Shown one piece after another: positions 41,105 through 56,100 of a stretch of 64,000 bases of DNA; within the stretch, counting starts at the first letter, position 1, and every line of letters starts with the position of its first letter. Origin of the DNA: Oopsacas minuta (Eukaryota; Porifera; Hexactinellida; Lyssacinosida; Leucopsacidae); NCBI GenBank assembly GCA_024704765.1, contig JAKMXF010000365.1, positions 620,001-684,000 of the forward strand. Reading direction: 5' to 3'. A program made the translations under genes and the position numbers. The notes beneath the pieces are model-generated. The model made no database searches. It was not told the DNA's origin and saw only the letters and a program-made list of their open reading frames with translations.

Positions 41105-44100
41105 AGATTGCAAGGTGTCCTTCCGATACACTATAAAGAGAGTTATAATATAAATATGTAGACTAAGGAATATTCAAGGTAACTGGTCAGTAGTGTTGTA
41201 TGTTCCCAATTTTCCTAACAATTTACTCACTACACAATACAGTATTAAACTTACAAGGTATCTTCCTCCTGAACAATAGTATATCCTGTTGATCTCTGTA
41301 TCATATAACAGACTACCATCATCTAAACAAGGTTCTTGTTGGAATGTTCTCTATAGGAATAGATTATCGTTAAGTATACAGTCGATAACAGTTATTATAA
41401 TTAATATTTTACATCAAACTAACCTTCTCTATTGCATCTCCCATCTCTCCAGTTTCACCCTATATGATAATATATATACCGGAAATTTTGCAGGCTGTGA
41501 ATTAATAGTATTAATACTCAAGCACTGGTAAGGTTATTTTTTCGAATTTTCAGGAGTTCTATTTAATCATAGGGTATAGAGAATTACACTAAAATTTTGC
41601 TGACATAAAGTTAAGTAAAGAAAATAAATAAATATATTACCTTAGCACCAGGGAAACCATTGAATCCTTTTAATCCAGTTGCACCCTAAAATATGAGATA
41701 ACGTGATAACAAGATACACCAATGTAAAGTCGAGATAGTATAAATTTGTATTAGGAAATGGAGAGGAGATATGATTAGAATCTCTTTAAAATTCAATGAG
41801 TTTCAGACTTGAATGAGTATATACTTGTACTAATCTCCCGTGAGCCAATTAGTGACGGCAATAATGAGCTTGGTGATAGAAACTGGGGGCTTAAGCTCCC
41901 AGTAATCATTATAGATAACAGTTATGCACCGAATTTGGAATCTGTATTGATAAAAATATGATAGCTCTGTGATTAGTGATATTGTAATTCAACTCACTTT
42001 TTCTCCTTTTGGTGCGTCAATACCATCGTCTCCTAAAATTCCCTGTAGAAAAGAATGATTGATAAAACATTAATAATTAATACTATAAGCAAATAATAAT
42101 GGATAGATGAACTTACAGTAAATCCTTTTGATCCCTTTTGTCCGGTTTCACCTTGTTCGCCCTATTGAGTACAAAATTAATAAGATCTCATGTATAATCA
42201 GCTAAATGATGATTACTCACTTTAGCACCGAAACATTCACTAGATCTACAAACTCCAATTGATCCTGTATCTCCCTATAGAGGGTAACGTTGGTAAATTA
42301 CATAGTACATACATACATACAGTGTTTAATCATTTATCGTAATCAGATTTCTTACTTTGTCTCCTTTCTGGCCTTGTTCGCCTGTATCTCCTTTAGCACC
42401 CTAATCACAGAAGATATAATAACGCCATGTAGCTAGATGAAATAATAATGCTGGTTAAGATTGTGTAAACCTACCTCATCACCTTTGATGCCCTTCTGAC
42501 CAGGTTCTCCATCATTTCCCTGTGATAAGTGTAATAAAATAGAATATATAGATTATACTATAGATTATATTTGTTACTTACCCTGTCTCCTCTCCTTCCT
42601 TTATCACCTTGTATCCCATTCAAACCACTTTCTCCCTAAATATAAATTAGTAATGTTTTGTCATCTTCAAGATAAATAACAACTCACCTTAGAGCCTTTG
42701 TTACCTGTGTTTCCAGGAAATCCTTTTGGACCAGTTTCACCCTATAGTACACGTAATCGTGATTGAATAAGATTTAACAGTCAAATATCTATCTATGTAG
42801 AGATTTACTATCAAACACAAACTAACCATCACTCCAGGGGGGCCAGCTACTCCATTTGGTCCTTGAGGTCCCATATCACCCTAATATGTGAATGTGAGAA
42901 TAAATACAAATATTAGAGCACCATATGAATACAAACTTATCATATATATATATATACTCACAGGTTGTCCATTGAGCCCAGAGAATACACAATCCTGAAG
43001 ATGAAATAAATCAAAGTTTATGATGAATAATTATATATTTTAAGGCTATTAACTCACTTCAAGTGTTTCACATATACCATTCTTTCCTGGCTCACCAATT
43101 TCTCCCTACAAGGAATAACATTATTTAAATCAGGTATTAGATAATGGGACAACATATATCGGCTCAAATAATTCTGTATAAACTTACTCTAAATCCCATT
43201 GGACCACGGTCACCTCTAAAACCCTAAAGAAATACATTTATATAAATCGAGAATTAAGAATTAAATATTTGTATAATTCGAACTTACATTTGGGCCTTCA
43301 CAACAAGAACGAGGTTCTGTAGAATAGATAAAGTAAATAAATAAGAATGCACAGTAATAAAGAAATTATACTTTAAGAATGTGTATACTTACCAGGACAG
43401 GCAACCTCTACTACACTACTCAGAGCTTCACGAGCTACATCTATATTCGCAAATGTAAAGTTCAAATTGTCACTTGCTATTTGAGCTAATGTATTTTGAT
43501 CTGCTTGGCCAAAACCTACTGAAAGTATCTGAACATTACTTAGGGTTTTCAGTTGGTTAGCTCTCTCGACTATTTCAGTTTCGTTCCCTGTAGAGATCCC
43601 ATCCGTAAGGAAGAATAGAATACGAGAAACGCCTTGTCTCATATTGGAGGGGGTAAACTGATTATTGAAAATCTCGTCCAGCACAGGAAGGAATGCAGTT
43701 TGTCCACCAGAGTATGGAAGTGCAGCGAGCTGTTGCTTAACTTCAGTAGGGTTTCGATTTAAAGGTGTGCTTATAACTTCATCTGTGAAGAGTAAATACC
43801 CAAACCTATTATTGGTACTTATAAAGCTGTCGATTATCTGAACTACGAAATCAATTTCATTGAAGAATTCTACAGATCCCAAACTTCCACTCATATCAAT
43901 TGCAAAGTATATATCCAAGGGTTGTGTACAGACTATAGGAGGTTCTGTAGGAGCTGGAGTGGTAGGCTTAGTTGTAGCCATGGTTGTAGTTGTGGGAGGC
44001 GGAGGGTATGTAATTCGTATTTCACTAGTAGCCTCTTCAAATGGAAAATTGTCTAGCTCAACCTGAAGAAATATATAGTTAAGTTATACTACAGTAGTTG

Positions 44101-47100
44101 AAGCCGAATATATTACACAATCTTTGCCAGAAAAACTATACTATACTGTACACATAACATTTGTAAGGGAAGTGAAAAAGAATATAATGGACTTACTCTG
44201 AATGTAAAGAAACCTTCGTGTACTGGGAAAGCTGTAGGGATCTCCAATATCTCAGTTCTGAAAGAATCACGAACAAATAACTTAAAAGAAGAATTACTAC
44301 TCCATGGTGCATTTGTAACTACTAGACCAATATTGCCATCAGGTAAGAAGCTTTGTCTAAATTCGAGTTGAGTTCGAGTTCCATCTAATGTGTTATGATA
44401 AAACCAACTGGTCCTAGACTCAGCTGCTTCCTCAGTATTGATTTCATAGTCTGCAATAATTCTGATTTCTGACTGCTCTCTAACGAAAAAACTAGATCCA
44501 ATCCTACCTTCAACATCCTGAACTGAGTCTGGTTCTATCGTCACTTGTTCTTGTGTTATTACGATCATAGTTTCACCTATTATGAAACAAACCAAGAATA
44601 ATGATATGCTTTAGTATTGTAATAAACTACTAGCACAGTTTGCTTGCTAGGGAGCGAAGTGAGGCAGGTCAATTTTGGACATAGAAACATACATATATTT
44701 ACAGTTGACAACTGTTATCTGAGTAATCTGACTTTTATCTCGAACGAATTGATAATATCCTCAAGAAAAAATGCATACCGTATATGGCCCTGAACTTAGT
44801 ATTTTCGGGACATTTTGGTCAAATATTTTTTCGATTTTAGAAATATAAAAATGTTCGGAATCTAATCATCCTAATTAGTTACATAGTGAAATCAGGCGCA
44901 AATTTCATCAAAAATTTCTTATAGAGAGTGGCGACACATTTTATTCAAAATTTTGAGCGTCCCAGCCCCTGATCAAGCCCTACTTACCTGGTGGAGTAGC
45001 ACTGGGTGTGGTGGCACTGGGTGTAGTAGCACTGGGTGTTGTAGCACTGGGAGTAGTAGCACTGGGTGTGGTGGCACTGGGTGTTGTGGCACTGGGTGTA
45101 GTGGCACTGGGTGTGGTGGCACTGGGTGTAGTAGCACTGGGTGTGGTGGCACTGGGTGTAGTAGCACTGGGTGTGGTGGCACTGGGTGTTGTAGCACTGG
45201 GAGTAGTAGCACTGGGTGTGGTGGCACTGGGTGTAGTAGCACTAGGTGTAGTGGCACTGGGTGTGGTGGCACTGGGTGTAGTAGCACTGGGTGTGGTGGC
45301 ACTGGGTGTAGTAGCACTGGGTGTGGTGGCACTGGGTGTAGTAGCACTGGGCGTGGTGGCACTGGGTGTAGTAGCACTGGGTGTAGTAGCACTGGGTGTT
45401 GTGGCACTGGGTGTTGTGGCACTGGGTGTTGTAGCACTAGGAGTAGTAGCACTAGGTGTAGTGGCACTGGGTGTTGTAGCGTTAGTTGGTGGTGCAATAA
45501 TGTCGAAGTTACTGCAGGCTAAATCATTCAATGCTCCAAGAATTGCCTAAATATTTAGAAATAATAATACATTGGAGTTCGCTTAACCGGTTAATCGTGT
45601 CTCTTGACAAGATACAGATCAACACACACTGTTTTAACAAATAAATTTACGATACAATATCAACGTGTAAATTACAAAACAGGTGGGTCAAAAGTTAGTG
45701 TATAAGACTATAAGTAGTTTATGGATACTTTCTCGTCAAATTTTAGATAATGAAAAGTTGGTCACTTCGGAAATTGAATAACCTGAATGTATCATGTACC
45801 TTAAATGACCCAAAATTTATTCTATGTTATAGCCTATGGCTCTGTATTAGTAAAATTATATGGAAAGAAGTTCAACTTACTTCGAAACAAATCATTGAGC
45901 CTAATTGAGGAGGCAAAAAATCCAAAGAAATGAATTCTTCGTTGGAGTTAACAGCACGATATATATATCCAGTAATACCGGGGTTTGTAATAACATATAT
46001 ATTGAAAGGATTCCCAAGGATAGTACCAGTTGAGATAAAGGTACTAGTGATAAGCATTCCATTGTATGACCATCGTGTATCGATAGATTCTTGATTAGGA
46101 TTCTGGAATTCATAAGTAGCGATAACGGTCAAGGATTGTCCTTCATCGAAAGAGAAATTTGACCCTATTGCACCTTCAGATATACCATCGAGGAGCTCAA
46201 CATCTGCACGATTAGTAATAGAGACAGAGGGAGCTGGAGTGGGTGTAGGTGTTGTTGTTGTTGTTGTTGTTGTTGTTGCTGTGGTAGTTGTAGCACAATC
46301 TGAAATCTTGATTAAACTGGTTGCCTCATCTGTCGTGTTCCCAAGAGAAACCTGAAATTTATTGTTAAGGATTTGTAATATTTCTAATGCACATCCCGAA
46401 ATTATACTAAAGTATAGTCGGTACACGGTAAAAAGAAAAATATAAATCAAAATGCAGACAGAATACTGAATTAGTAAAAACTCACTTCAAAAGTTATGAG
46501 GAACTCATTCACATTCAAATCGAGTATTTCCAATATTTCTTGTTTAGAATCTACATTTATATACAGATTCCCTTCATTCCCATCAACAATGACATCAAAT
46601 ACAATAAAGACTTCACCATCTATAGTTACAGTCTCTGAGGCCCCAGGAACAATGAACTGTTCGTTCACATACCATTTAGTCACAACGCTTTCTAGGCGAG
46701 GATTTACCGCATCATATTCTGAAACTATTGAGATTCTCTGACCTTGACAAATATAGAAAGTTGACCCAATTGGTAAAGACAGAGGGATAGGAGAGAATTC
46801 TGTAGGAGTGGAGGGAGGTACTGCATTAGTGATAAAGACAGATGGAAGTGGAGTGGGCGTGGGTGTGGTTTGAGACGAAGTCGGGCCTGAGAGATACAAA
46901 GAAATATTTGTGTAAATAATCAAAAACTTACTTACGGAATCTCACGCGACAATTTTATTCAGAAACTGCCAAATTATGCTAATTACCAAACAAGCAACTC
47001 TCACTTGAAATAGTAGAAAAACAAAAAATGAACAAACAAATTAATTTATAGAAGTTCTTCATAATTCAAATAATAAAAGTAATATAACTTGCTTGCAGTT

Positions 47101-50100
47101 AAGTTAATTATTACAAACATTTACAGGTTTAGCTATATGCTGGGGGATTAATCAGGGATAAATAATGATGTGAAATATTCTCAGATTAAAATTACATAAG
47201 AAAAAGTGGAAACACCACTAAATGCGGGAGTATTGAATTTATACGGCACAATTAATCTAAGTACTTAAATCAACAAAACTAACCAGTAAAGGTTGTAGTT
47301 GCTGCCGTAACAGTGTTTGAGATGAGTTGGGAAGAGAAATAGCGTACCATAAGTGTAATGTAGTATGCTGTGGAGGATTCAAGACCTTCTATTAAATAGT
47401 TTCCAACAAGAAACTCACTAACGGAGAGAGTTACATTATTTTCACATATTGTGTTATCATCTTCACTTTCACTCCAGCATAATATGACGTTTTCTATTAA
47501 GTTGGAGTTAAGTCCATCAGTTGACCAGCTAAATCTTAGACTAAAGAGGCTGCTCTCATCAACACTCAGGACAGGAACTGTAATATAGTTTAAGTAAACA
47601 CATAATGAGAAATTACAATAGTGAGCATATTTAACGGGTATTTTATTACTATGACCTAAACTTGGTATCAGAGGAGACTATAGCCCTAAGTAATTCCTAC
47701 TAGCTAATCACAACTCAAAACAGACAATGAAATTGACGTATATGAGTATTTATGTAAACAATACCTGGTACACATATTTCTTGGGTGATCATAAAGATAC
47801 TAGCCTCAGCTTCCTCAAAAGTATCAAAGGTGAAATAATTATACTCATCTGGATCTGTAGCAATAGCTCTCAGCTGTAATTCATTCAGGTTCGTTCCCAG
47901 TCCAATAGCTAGAATTCTCACATCTTGATCTTCACCAAGTTCAGTAGACCGGTTACGTAGGATTTCTACAGTCCCACTCAAAGGCACGCCTTTATAAGGT
48001 GGTACTGTCTGTTCTCCAGCAGTTAGGTATACTGCTAATCTCTGAGCACCAGCACGACGAGTGTCATCAGTAAACACATCAAACAATAGAAAGTCCAAAG
48101 GAGCAACAAGGTTAGTAGAACCACCTTCAAATGAGATTTGATTTAAAGCATCGACAACATTATCTAAGTCAGAAGTGAAAGGAATCGGGAATAGTATATC
48201 TTCATTGAAGAAATTGAATCCCACGCGAATATCTGTGTTACCAGGTTCTCTCTTCAAATTTTCGATTATACCAATGACAATAGCAACTTCTGTGTCGAAT
48301 TCTTCTTGTGACAGACTGTCGGTAATATCAATAACAAAGTGTAGATCCAGCTTAGTTGCAGAAGAACATATGGGTTGACCTAAAAGTAAGGAGTGAATGG
48401 AAATGAAAATAGGAATATTAGACATGGATGGCAAAATGGTGGATTAATAATATATCAGAAAGATAGATATACTTGTTGGGATATTTTGTGAGTAGCAAGG
48501 TTAGTGTATATACTTTGAATGATGTTACTAGAGCAGTAGTTCTCAACCTGGGGTCCATGGACCCCATAAAATGGACCAAAGAGGTCCGCAAAAAAAGGTT
48601 AAGAACCAATGTAGTAGAGGATAAATAGCACAAATGTGGAAAAGTAATATGAGATAGGATTTGTAAATTACCTGAAATAAAAGAATCACTATCAGAAGAG
48701 GGTCCTACTCCAAAATCATTAAATGCACTGATTCGTATTCGGTACTCTGATTCAGGTTCTAGAGTAAATACGTAGGAGAGAGGATCAGTATCAGGTGATA
48801 CTGTAACTTCTTCAAGACAGATATCTCCACTAGCTGGGAGGAGACAGAGATTGTATCCAGTCACTTCTTCGCCAACTGATCCTGTAACTGCTGTCCAAGT
48901 TACTGTAGCTTGTGTATTAGAAACCTCAACTGTAATAGTTTCTGAAGCTGTGGTAGGAGCTATAGAGGAAATTAGAATATGATAATAAAATAAGTACATG
49001 TCTACAAAACTGATGGATTTGTAGATACATACGCCGTGTTATAGAGTCACGAAACTCAGGTCAACATAGTTAACCGGGTCACTTGGCAAAACAGAGCAAT
49101 ACAACCAGTGCCAAATGACCTGGCCGATGTGCAAATGTGCCCCCGTCAACTTGGAGAGTTTACTATATAAAGAATAGAGGGAAAAAATTTAAGAGAGGGC
49201 AAAATACAAATTTACAATTTCAAAAACAATTCCCCACAGTGATGCTCACAATAGAGGTAAACAGAATTGGTGTAACAAACAAACAAAAGAACAAAGAAAC
49301 TAACCTCCTCCTTGAGTTGCAAGATTTACACTCTGACTCACAAATGAATCTCCTTCAGAAGTTTGTGCATAGATTACAGCATAGTATTGTGTACTAGAAT
49401 CCAGATTAGTAGCAGTGTAGGTTGTTTGTGATGCAGAGAGATCATCTAGTACATCACATCCATCTTGACTAGGATCCTTCCTTAGACAGATAACATAGCC
49501 GTTCAATGTTCCACTCGTTACTACATACTCATCCCATGTGTAGTACAGCTCACTGGAGGATTGTACTACACCTGAGAAGTTATCTACTGGACCCAGTACA
49601 AAGATACTACTAGATTCAGCACCAGATCCAACATCAGTCTCAGGGAACACAGTCACAAAGTATTCACCAGATTGTAATAGATTAGTAACAGTATAGGATA
49701 GCTGTGAGGAATCCACTTCAATTGTCGAATCACACTCTTCAGAGCTCTGATCTCTCCTCAAACACACAATATAGTATTGTACAGTAACACCAGGCACCAC
49801 ATACTCGTTCCAATTGATGGTAAAAGAGGTAGAAGTGAATGAAGATACTTCCACACCAGAAAGAGACGCTAGTTGACCTAATTATAGAACAAATCAAGTA
49901 TATGAACAATATACGTGTATAAAGTTAGATTACACAATCAGGAATTCAATTACCTGTAGTGAATGATGAACTATCAGAAGAGGGTCCTACTCCAAAATCA
50001 TTAAATGCACTGACTCGTATTCTATACTCTGATTCAGGTTCTAGAGTAAATACATAAGAGAGAGGATCAGTATCAGGTGATACTGTAACTTCTTCAAGAC

Positions 50101-53100
50101 AGATATCTCCACTAGCTGGGAGGAGACAGAGATTGTATCCAGTCACTTCTTCACCAGTTGATCCTGTAACTGCTGTCCAAGTAACTGTAGCTTGTGTATT
50201 GGTGTACACAACGTTAATAGTGTCAGGACCAGTAGTAGGAGCTAGGGAGTAGATTAGGATATAATAATATACGAGAGGGTGGAAGAATACCCCAAAATCC
50301 TCAGAACATAACGTAAACGGCTATGTTGGAGTTGATTCAAAAATGGTATGTGATGTTCAGTAAACTCCCGATATAACAAGATATAACTTCTCATATAACG
50401 AATAGCTTCGTCATCTAGTGTTCCCATTTTACAATAACTTAAGGTATTCGATATTACGAAGAGGTGGATTTCGGGCCAAAATTATCCGAAATTTGTCCGT
50501 CATAAAACCCGATATTATATTTGTGATCCTAACAATAGAGTTAAACAGAATTGGTGTAACAAACAAACAAAAGAACAAAGAAACTAACCTCCTCCAGAAG
50601 TTGTGAGATCTACACTCTGACTCACAAACGAATCTCCTTCAGAAGTTTGTGCATAGATTACAGCATAGTATTGTGTACTAGAATCCAGATTAGTAGCAGT
50701 GTAGGTTGTTTGTGATGCAGAGAGATCATCTAGTACATCACATCCATCTTGACTAGGATCCTTCCTTAGACAGATAACATAGCCGTTCAATGTTCCACTC
50801 GTTACTACATACTCATCCCATGTGTAGTACAGCTCACTGGAGGATTGTACTACACCTGAGAAGTTATCTACTGGACCCAGTACAAAGATACTACTAGATT
50901 CAGCACCAGATCCAACATCAGTCTCAGGGAACACAGTCACAAAGTATTGACCTGATTGTAATAGATTAGTAACAGTATAGGAGAACTGTGAGGAATCCAC
51001 TTCAATTGTTGAATCACACTCTTCAGAGCTCTGATCTCTCCTCAAACACACAATATAGTATTGTACAGTAACACCAGGCACCACATACTCGTTCCAATTG
51101 ATGGTAAAAGAGGTAGAAGTGAATGAAGATACTTCCACACCAGAAAGAGACGCTAGTTGACCTAATTATGGAACAAATCAAGTATATGAACAATATACGT
51201 GTATAAAGTTAGATTACACAATCAGGAATTCAATTACCTGTAGTGAATGATGAACTATCAGAAGAGGGTCCTACTCCAAAATCATTAAATGCACTGACTC
51301 GTATTCTATACTCTGATTCAGGTTCTAGAGTAAATACATAAGAGAGAGGATCAGTATCAGGTGATACTGTAACTTCTTCAAGACAGATATCTCCACTAGC
51401 TGGGAGGAGACAGAGATTGTATCCAGTCACTTCTTCACCAGCTGATCCTACAACTGCTATCCAAGTAACTGTAGCTTGTGTATTGGTATACTCAACGTTA
51501 ATAACCCCAGGACCAGTAGTAGGAGCTAGAGAGTAGATTAGGATATGATAATATATGAGGCGTTAGAATAATATCCCCAATAGTCAGAATTTGATTCCAA
51601 TGGATATTAGAAGAATTGGACACATAATACGTGTTTGTAAATGGGGGCAAACTGCATCGGATAGTGATCTGGAACCTATCTGGAAATATGTACAAGAAAC
51701 TAACCTCCTCCTTGAGTTGCAAGATTTACACTCTGACTCACAAATGAATCTCCTTCAGAAGTTTGTGCATAGATTACAGCATAGTATTGTGTACTAGAAT
51801 CCAGATTAGTAGCAGTGTAGGTTGTTTGTGATGCAGAGAGATCATCTAGTACATCACATCCATCTTGACTAGGATCCTTCCTTAGACAGATAACATAGCC
51901 GTTCAATGTTCCACTCGTTACTACATACTCATCCCATGTGTAGTACAGCTCACTGGAGGATTGTACTACACCTGAGAAGTTATCTACTGGACCCAGTACA
52001 AAGATACTACTAGATTCAGCACCAGATCCAACATCAGTCTCAGGGAACACAGTCACAAAGTATTCACCAGATTGTAATAGATTAGTAACAGTATAGGAGA
52101 ACTGTGAGGAATCCACTTCAATTTCGAATCACACTCTTCAGAGCTCTGATCTCTCCTCAAACACACAATATAGTATTGTACAGTAACACCAGGCACCACA
52201 TACTCGTTCCAATTGATGGTAAAAGAGGTAGAAGTGAATGAAGATACTTCCACACCAGAAAGAGACGCTAGTTGACCTAATTATGGAACAAATCAAGTAT
52301 ATGAACAATATACGTGTATAAAGTTAGATTACACAATCAGGAATTCAATTACCTGTAGTGAATGATGAACTATCAGAAGAGGGTCCTACTCCAAAATCAT
52401 TAAATGCACTGACTCGTATTCTATACTCTGATTCAGGTTCTAGAGTAAATACATAAGAGAGAGGATCAGTATCAGGTGATACTGTAACTTCTTCAAGACA
52501 GATATCTCCACTAGCTGGGAGGAGACAGAGATTGTATCCAGTCACTTCTTCACCAGNNNNNNNNNNNNNNNNNNNNNNNNNNNNNNNNNNNNNNNNNNNN
52601 NNNNNNNNNNNNNNNNNNNNNNNNNNNNNNNNNNNNNNNNNNNNNNNNNNNNNNNNNNNNNNNNNNNNNNNNNNNNNNNNNNNNNNNNNNNNNNNNNNNN
52701 NNNNNNNNNNNNNNNNNNNNNNNNNNNNNNNNNNNNNNNNNNNNNNNNNNNNNNNNNNNNNNNNNNNNNNNNNNNNNNNNNNNNNNNNNNNNNNNNNNNN
52801 NNNNNNNNNNNNNNNNNNNNNNNNNNNNNNNNNNNNNNNNNNNNNNNNNNNNNNNNNNNNNNNNNNNNNNNNNNNNNNNNNNNNNNNNNNNNNNNNNNNN
52901 NNNNNNNNNNNNNNNNNNNNNNNNNNNNNNNNNNNNNNNNNNNNNNNNNNNNNNNNNNNNNNNNNNNNNNNNNNNNNNNNNNNNNNNNNNNNNNNNNNNN
53001 NNNNNNNNNNNNNNNNNNNNNNNNNNNNNNNNNNNNNNNNNNNNNNNNNNNNNNNNNNNNNNNNNNNNNNNNNNNNNNNNNNNNNNNNNNNNNNNNNNNN

Positions 53101-56100
53101 NNNNNNNNNNNNNNNNNNNNNNNNNNNNNNNNNNNNNNNNNNNNNNNNNNNNNNNNNNNNNNNNNNNNNNNNNNNNNNNNNNNNNNNNNNNNNNNNNNNN
53201 NNNNNNNNNNNNNNNNNNNNNNNNNNNGAATCTCCTTCAGAAGTTTGTGCATAGATTACAGCATAGTATTGTGTACTAGAATCCAGATTAGTAGCAGTGT
53301 AGGTTGTTTGTGATGCAGAGAGATCATCTAGTACATCACATCCATCTTGACTAGGATCCTTCCTTAGACAGATAACATAGCCGTTCAATGTTCCACTCGT
53401 TACTACATACTCATCCCATGTGTAGTACAGCTCACTGGAGGATTGTACTACACCTGAGAAGTTATCTACTGGACCCAGTACAAAGATACTACTAGATTCA
53501 GCACCAGATCCAACATCAGTCTCAGGGAACACAGTCACAAAGTATTGACCTGATTGTAATAGATTAGTAACAGTATAGGAGAACTGTGAGGAATCCACTT
53601 CAATTGTTGAATCACACTCTTCAGAGCTCTGATCTCTCCTCAAACACACAATATAGTACTGTACAATAACACCAGGCACCACATACTCGTTCCAATTGAT
53701 GGTAAAAGAGGTAGAGGTGAATGAAGATATTTCCACACCAGAAAGAGGTTGTAGTTGACCTAATTATAGAACAAATCAAGTATATGAACAATGTACGTGT
53801 ATAAAGTTAGAGTGCACAATTACGAATTTGAAAGAGCAATATAATCCTATATAGCACGTATTGGTCAATTTAATAATGTACCTGTGAAGACAAATATATC
53901 TGATAAACTCCAAGGGCCACCACCAGCTGAGTTAAAGGCTCTAACTCTGATTCTGTAGAGTGTATTAGGTATTAAACCACCCTGAACCAATGTGAGAGGA
54001 TCATCGTTTGCATCTATTTCTTCCGATATTGTACAACCTTCTTCATTTACCAATCTGAAACAGACTACGTAGTGGAGTATGATTCCATTTTCTGTTCCTG
54101 AAGGGATAGGGGAAGTTGTGACCCGTATTTCAGTGGCTGATACACCTACCGCTTGAACACTAGTAGGAGGTTTACTTGGAGCTAGAAAGATAACATTTTA
54201 ACTTGCATACTACCCGAATAATTCAATTATAATATATCTTACCTCTCTCTAGAGTCATTGCATCAGTATAGCTAGCATCAGACAAATCGTCAATCGCCGC
54301 TCCCACAACTACTACACTGATGTAATATCTAGTGAAGGGTTTCAAGAAGGGAACTGATATGAATGACAGTGTGGGGTCTACGGGCACGTTTATTTCACAA
54401 GACGCAGGATCAGAATCTTCCGACAGACAAACTGAAAACCCCAGTATTGGGTCAGCAGGAAAGTACAGATATGTATTCCATAAAATTTCAATTTGATGGC
54501 TAGATACGCCTTTAGCTGTTAAGTTAGTGACAGGAGCGATAACTGTACCTCCAACAGCTAGATGTACTATAGGAATGAAGGGAGTCAATAAAGTATTGTA
54601 CATTTGAATATTCTATTTCAATAAATATAAATGAAGGTAAAAATGAATACTATACAAGTATAACGTGTATATGTGCAGCGGAATTCCAGATCTTGATAAA
54701 TAGAAAACAACCAATTAGACACATTTATGCTAGCAATCTAGACTTCTAGATCAAATAGCATAATACCCAAAACGCACCTTGGTAAACAAAGATTCTACTA
54801 CGATGCCAAAAGGAATGTAAACTACAATCCTAGGAACAAGAAGCTAGAATTGACAGTTTAACGAATTCCATAATAAAGTTAGTCTCAGCTGGAATAAATT
54901 AACTTGTGGCTTATGGATACCATTTTAAGATGCTGACTGATTCGTTGAGAATTATTTTATTGTGCACAGTGATTGTTCATACATCGCATTACCTCGCTAT
55001 TGGCAGTTTATTCACGAAACCCAGGAGGATACTCAACTGTCTCCAAGAGTCATGAAATTCTATGCATGAATATTTTCGTTTTCACCAACCCCCGACGTAA
55101 CGCGCTTCCTTGGCGTAGAAACAAAATGTCCAATTTCCTATTTAGTTCTAGATATGTCTCTACAGTATCCAAAAATGGTTTTGCGTCAAATAGAATGAGA
55201 TAACATACCACTGATTTGTAAGGCAACTGAATAATTTATTAAATTCATATTATAACATACTACTGATAGGAAATATACAGACAATTTTATTAATATTAAT
55301 CTATATTGTTAAATCTCAGTGATTGTTTGTTTGTTTATCCGTTGTCAAGGAAAGGATTTATGGTATGCACTTTTGAAATTTCCGCATAACTATGTATTTA
55401 TTGTGTTTATCGCTAAATGTATCGAACATGATGAATCCGATTTTCACACTTTTGGATTAATCATATGTAAATTTACTGTTGTTTTTATGAATATAAAGTA
55501 AACACATTTCAAAATTGAGGTAGAATCATACTTTCAACGGCTATCCTAGGGTAATCGAGTATGCTGAGTCCGAATATGCTATCGTAAACAACATATTGTG
55601 AATATTTGTTTACTTTTAGGTACATAAAGTAAACAAAATTCAAAATTGAGGTAGAATAATACTTTCAACGACTATACTGGGATAATCGAGTATGCTGAGT
55701 CTGAATATTGTAAACAACATCAATAATTTTATATCTCAATTGTTGTTTGGCTGTTTGTTTGTCCGTTGAATACCTCGAGGCGCAATGCGCCGAGTTCATC
55801 GCGAAGCGACGAGCCAAAGGCTCGTTTAACTATATATTGTTTGTAATAATGGAAAAGGAAAAGTAACTATTCTATGGAAAAATATGGAATAAACTACTAA
55901 ACTCAAGCAAATTAAACCGGAATTGGAAAAAGGGCCTATGGATGAAGAGGGAATAATGCAGTATTCATCAAATAGCAATTTTGTTATGACAGGAAAATTC
56001 ATGTATAATGCATGTTAACATATCTATGATGGGTAATGCCAATTTTCTTATTTATTCCCTAATAGATTACAGTTTTTAATTCGTAAATTTGTATAAATTA

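Larger units (their letters stand above)
48672..53759 (-). repeat. Tandem array of a two-exon, three-FN3 unit, four copies
   Basis: Each unit has a 573-bp exon with two FN3 domains (SFTSTSFTINWNEYVVPG and ELYYTWDEYVVTSGTLNGY) and a 288-bp exon with one (ATVTWTAVTGS and YRIRVSAFNDFGVGPSSDS). Copies are nearly identical in exons and in the short intron between them; the longer inter-unit introns differ more. The assembly gap lies in the first unit of the transcript. The copy at 52276-51705 has 572 bp in the long exon, one base short. Confidence 0.9.

Noticed and set aside
41880..41915. Near-palindrome ACTGGGGGCTTAAGCTCCCAG
   Set aside because: Short, with mismatches and no target duplication; not convincingly a mobile-element end or a structured RNA.
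44953..45550. Long overlapping ORFs on both strands (Ala-Leu-Gly-Val repeats, Cys-Gly-Thr repeats, His-Pro-Val repeats)
   Set aside because: They are other reading frames of the 15-bp TTPSA repeat, which has no stop in these phases. Only the minus frame with TTPSA joins the flanking exons in phase.
52532..53254. ORFs across the N gap on both strands
   Set aside because: They consist of unknown residues and have no information content.
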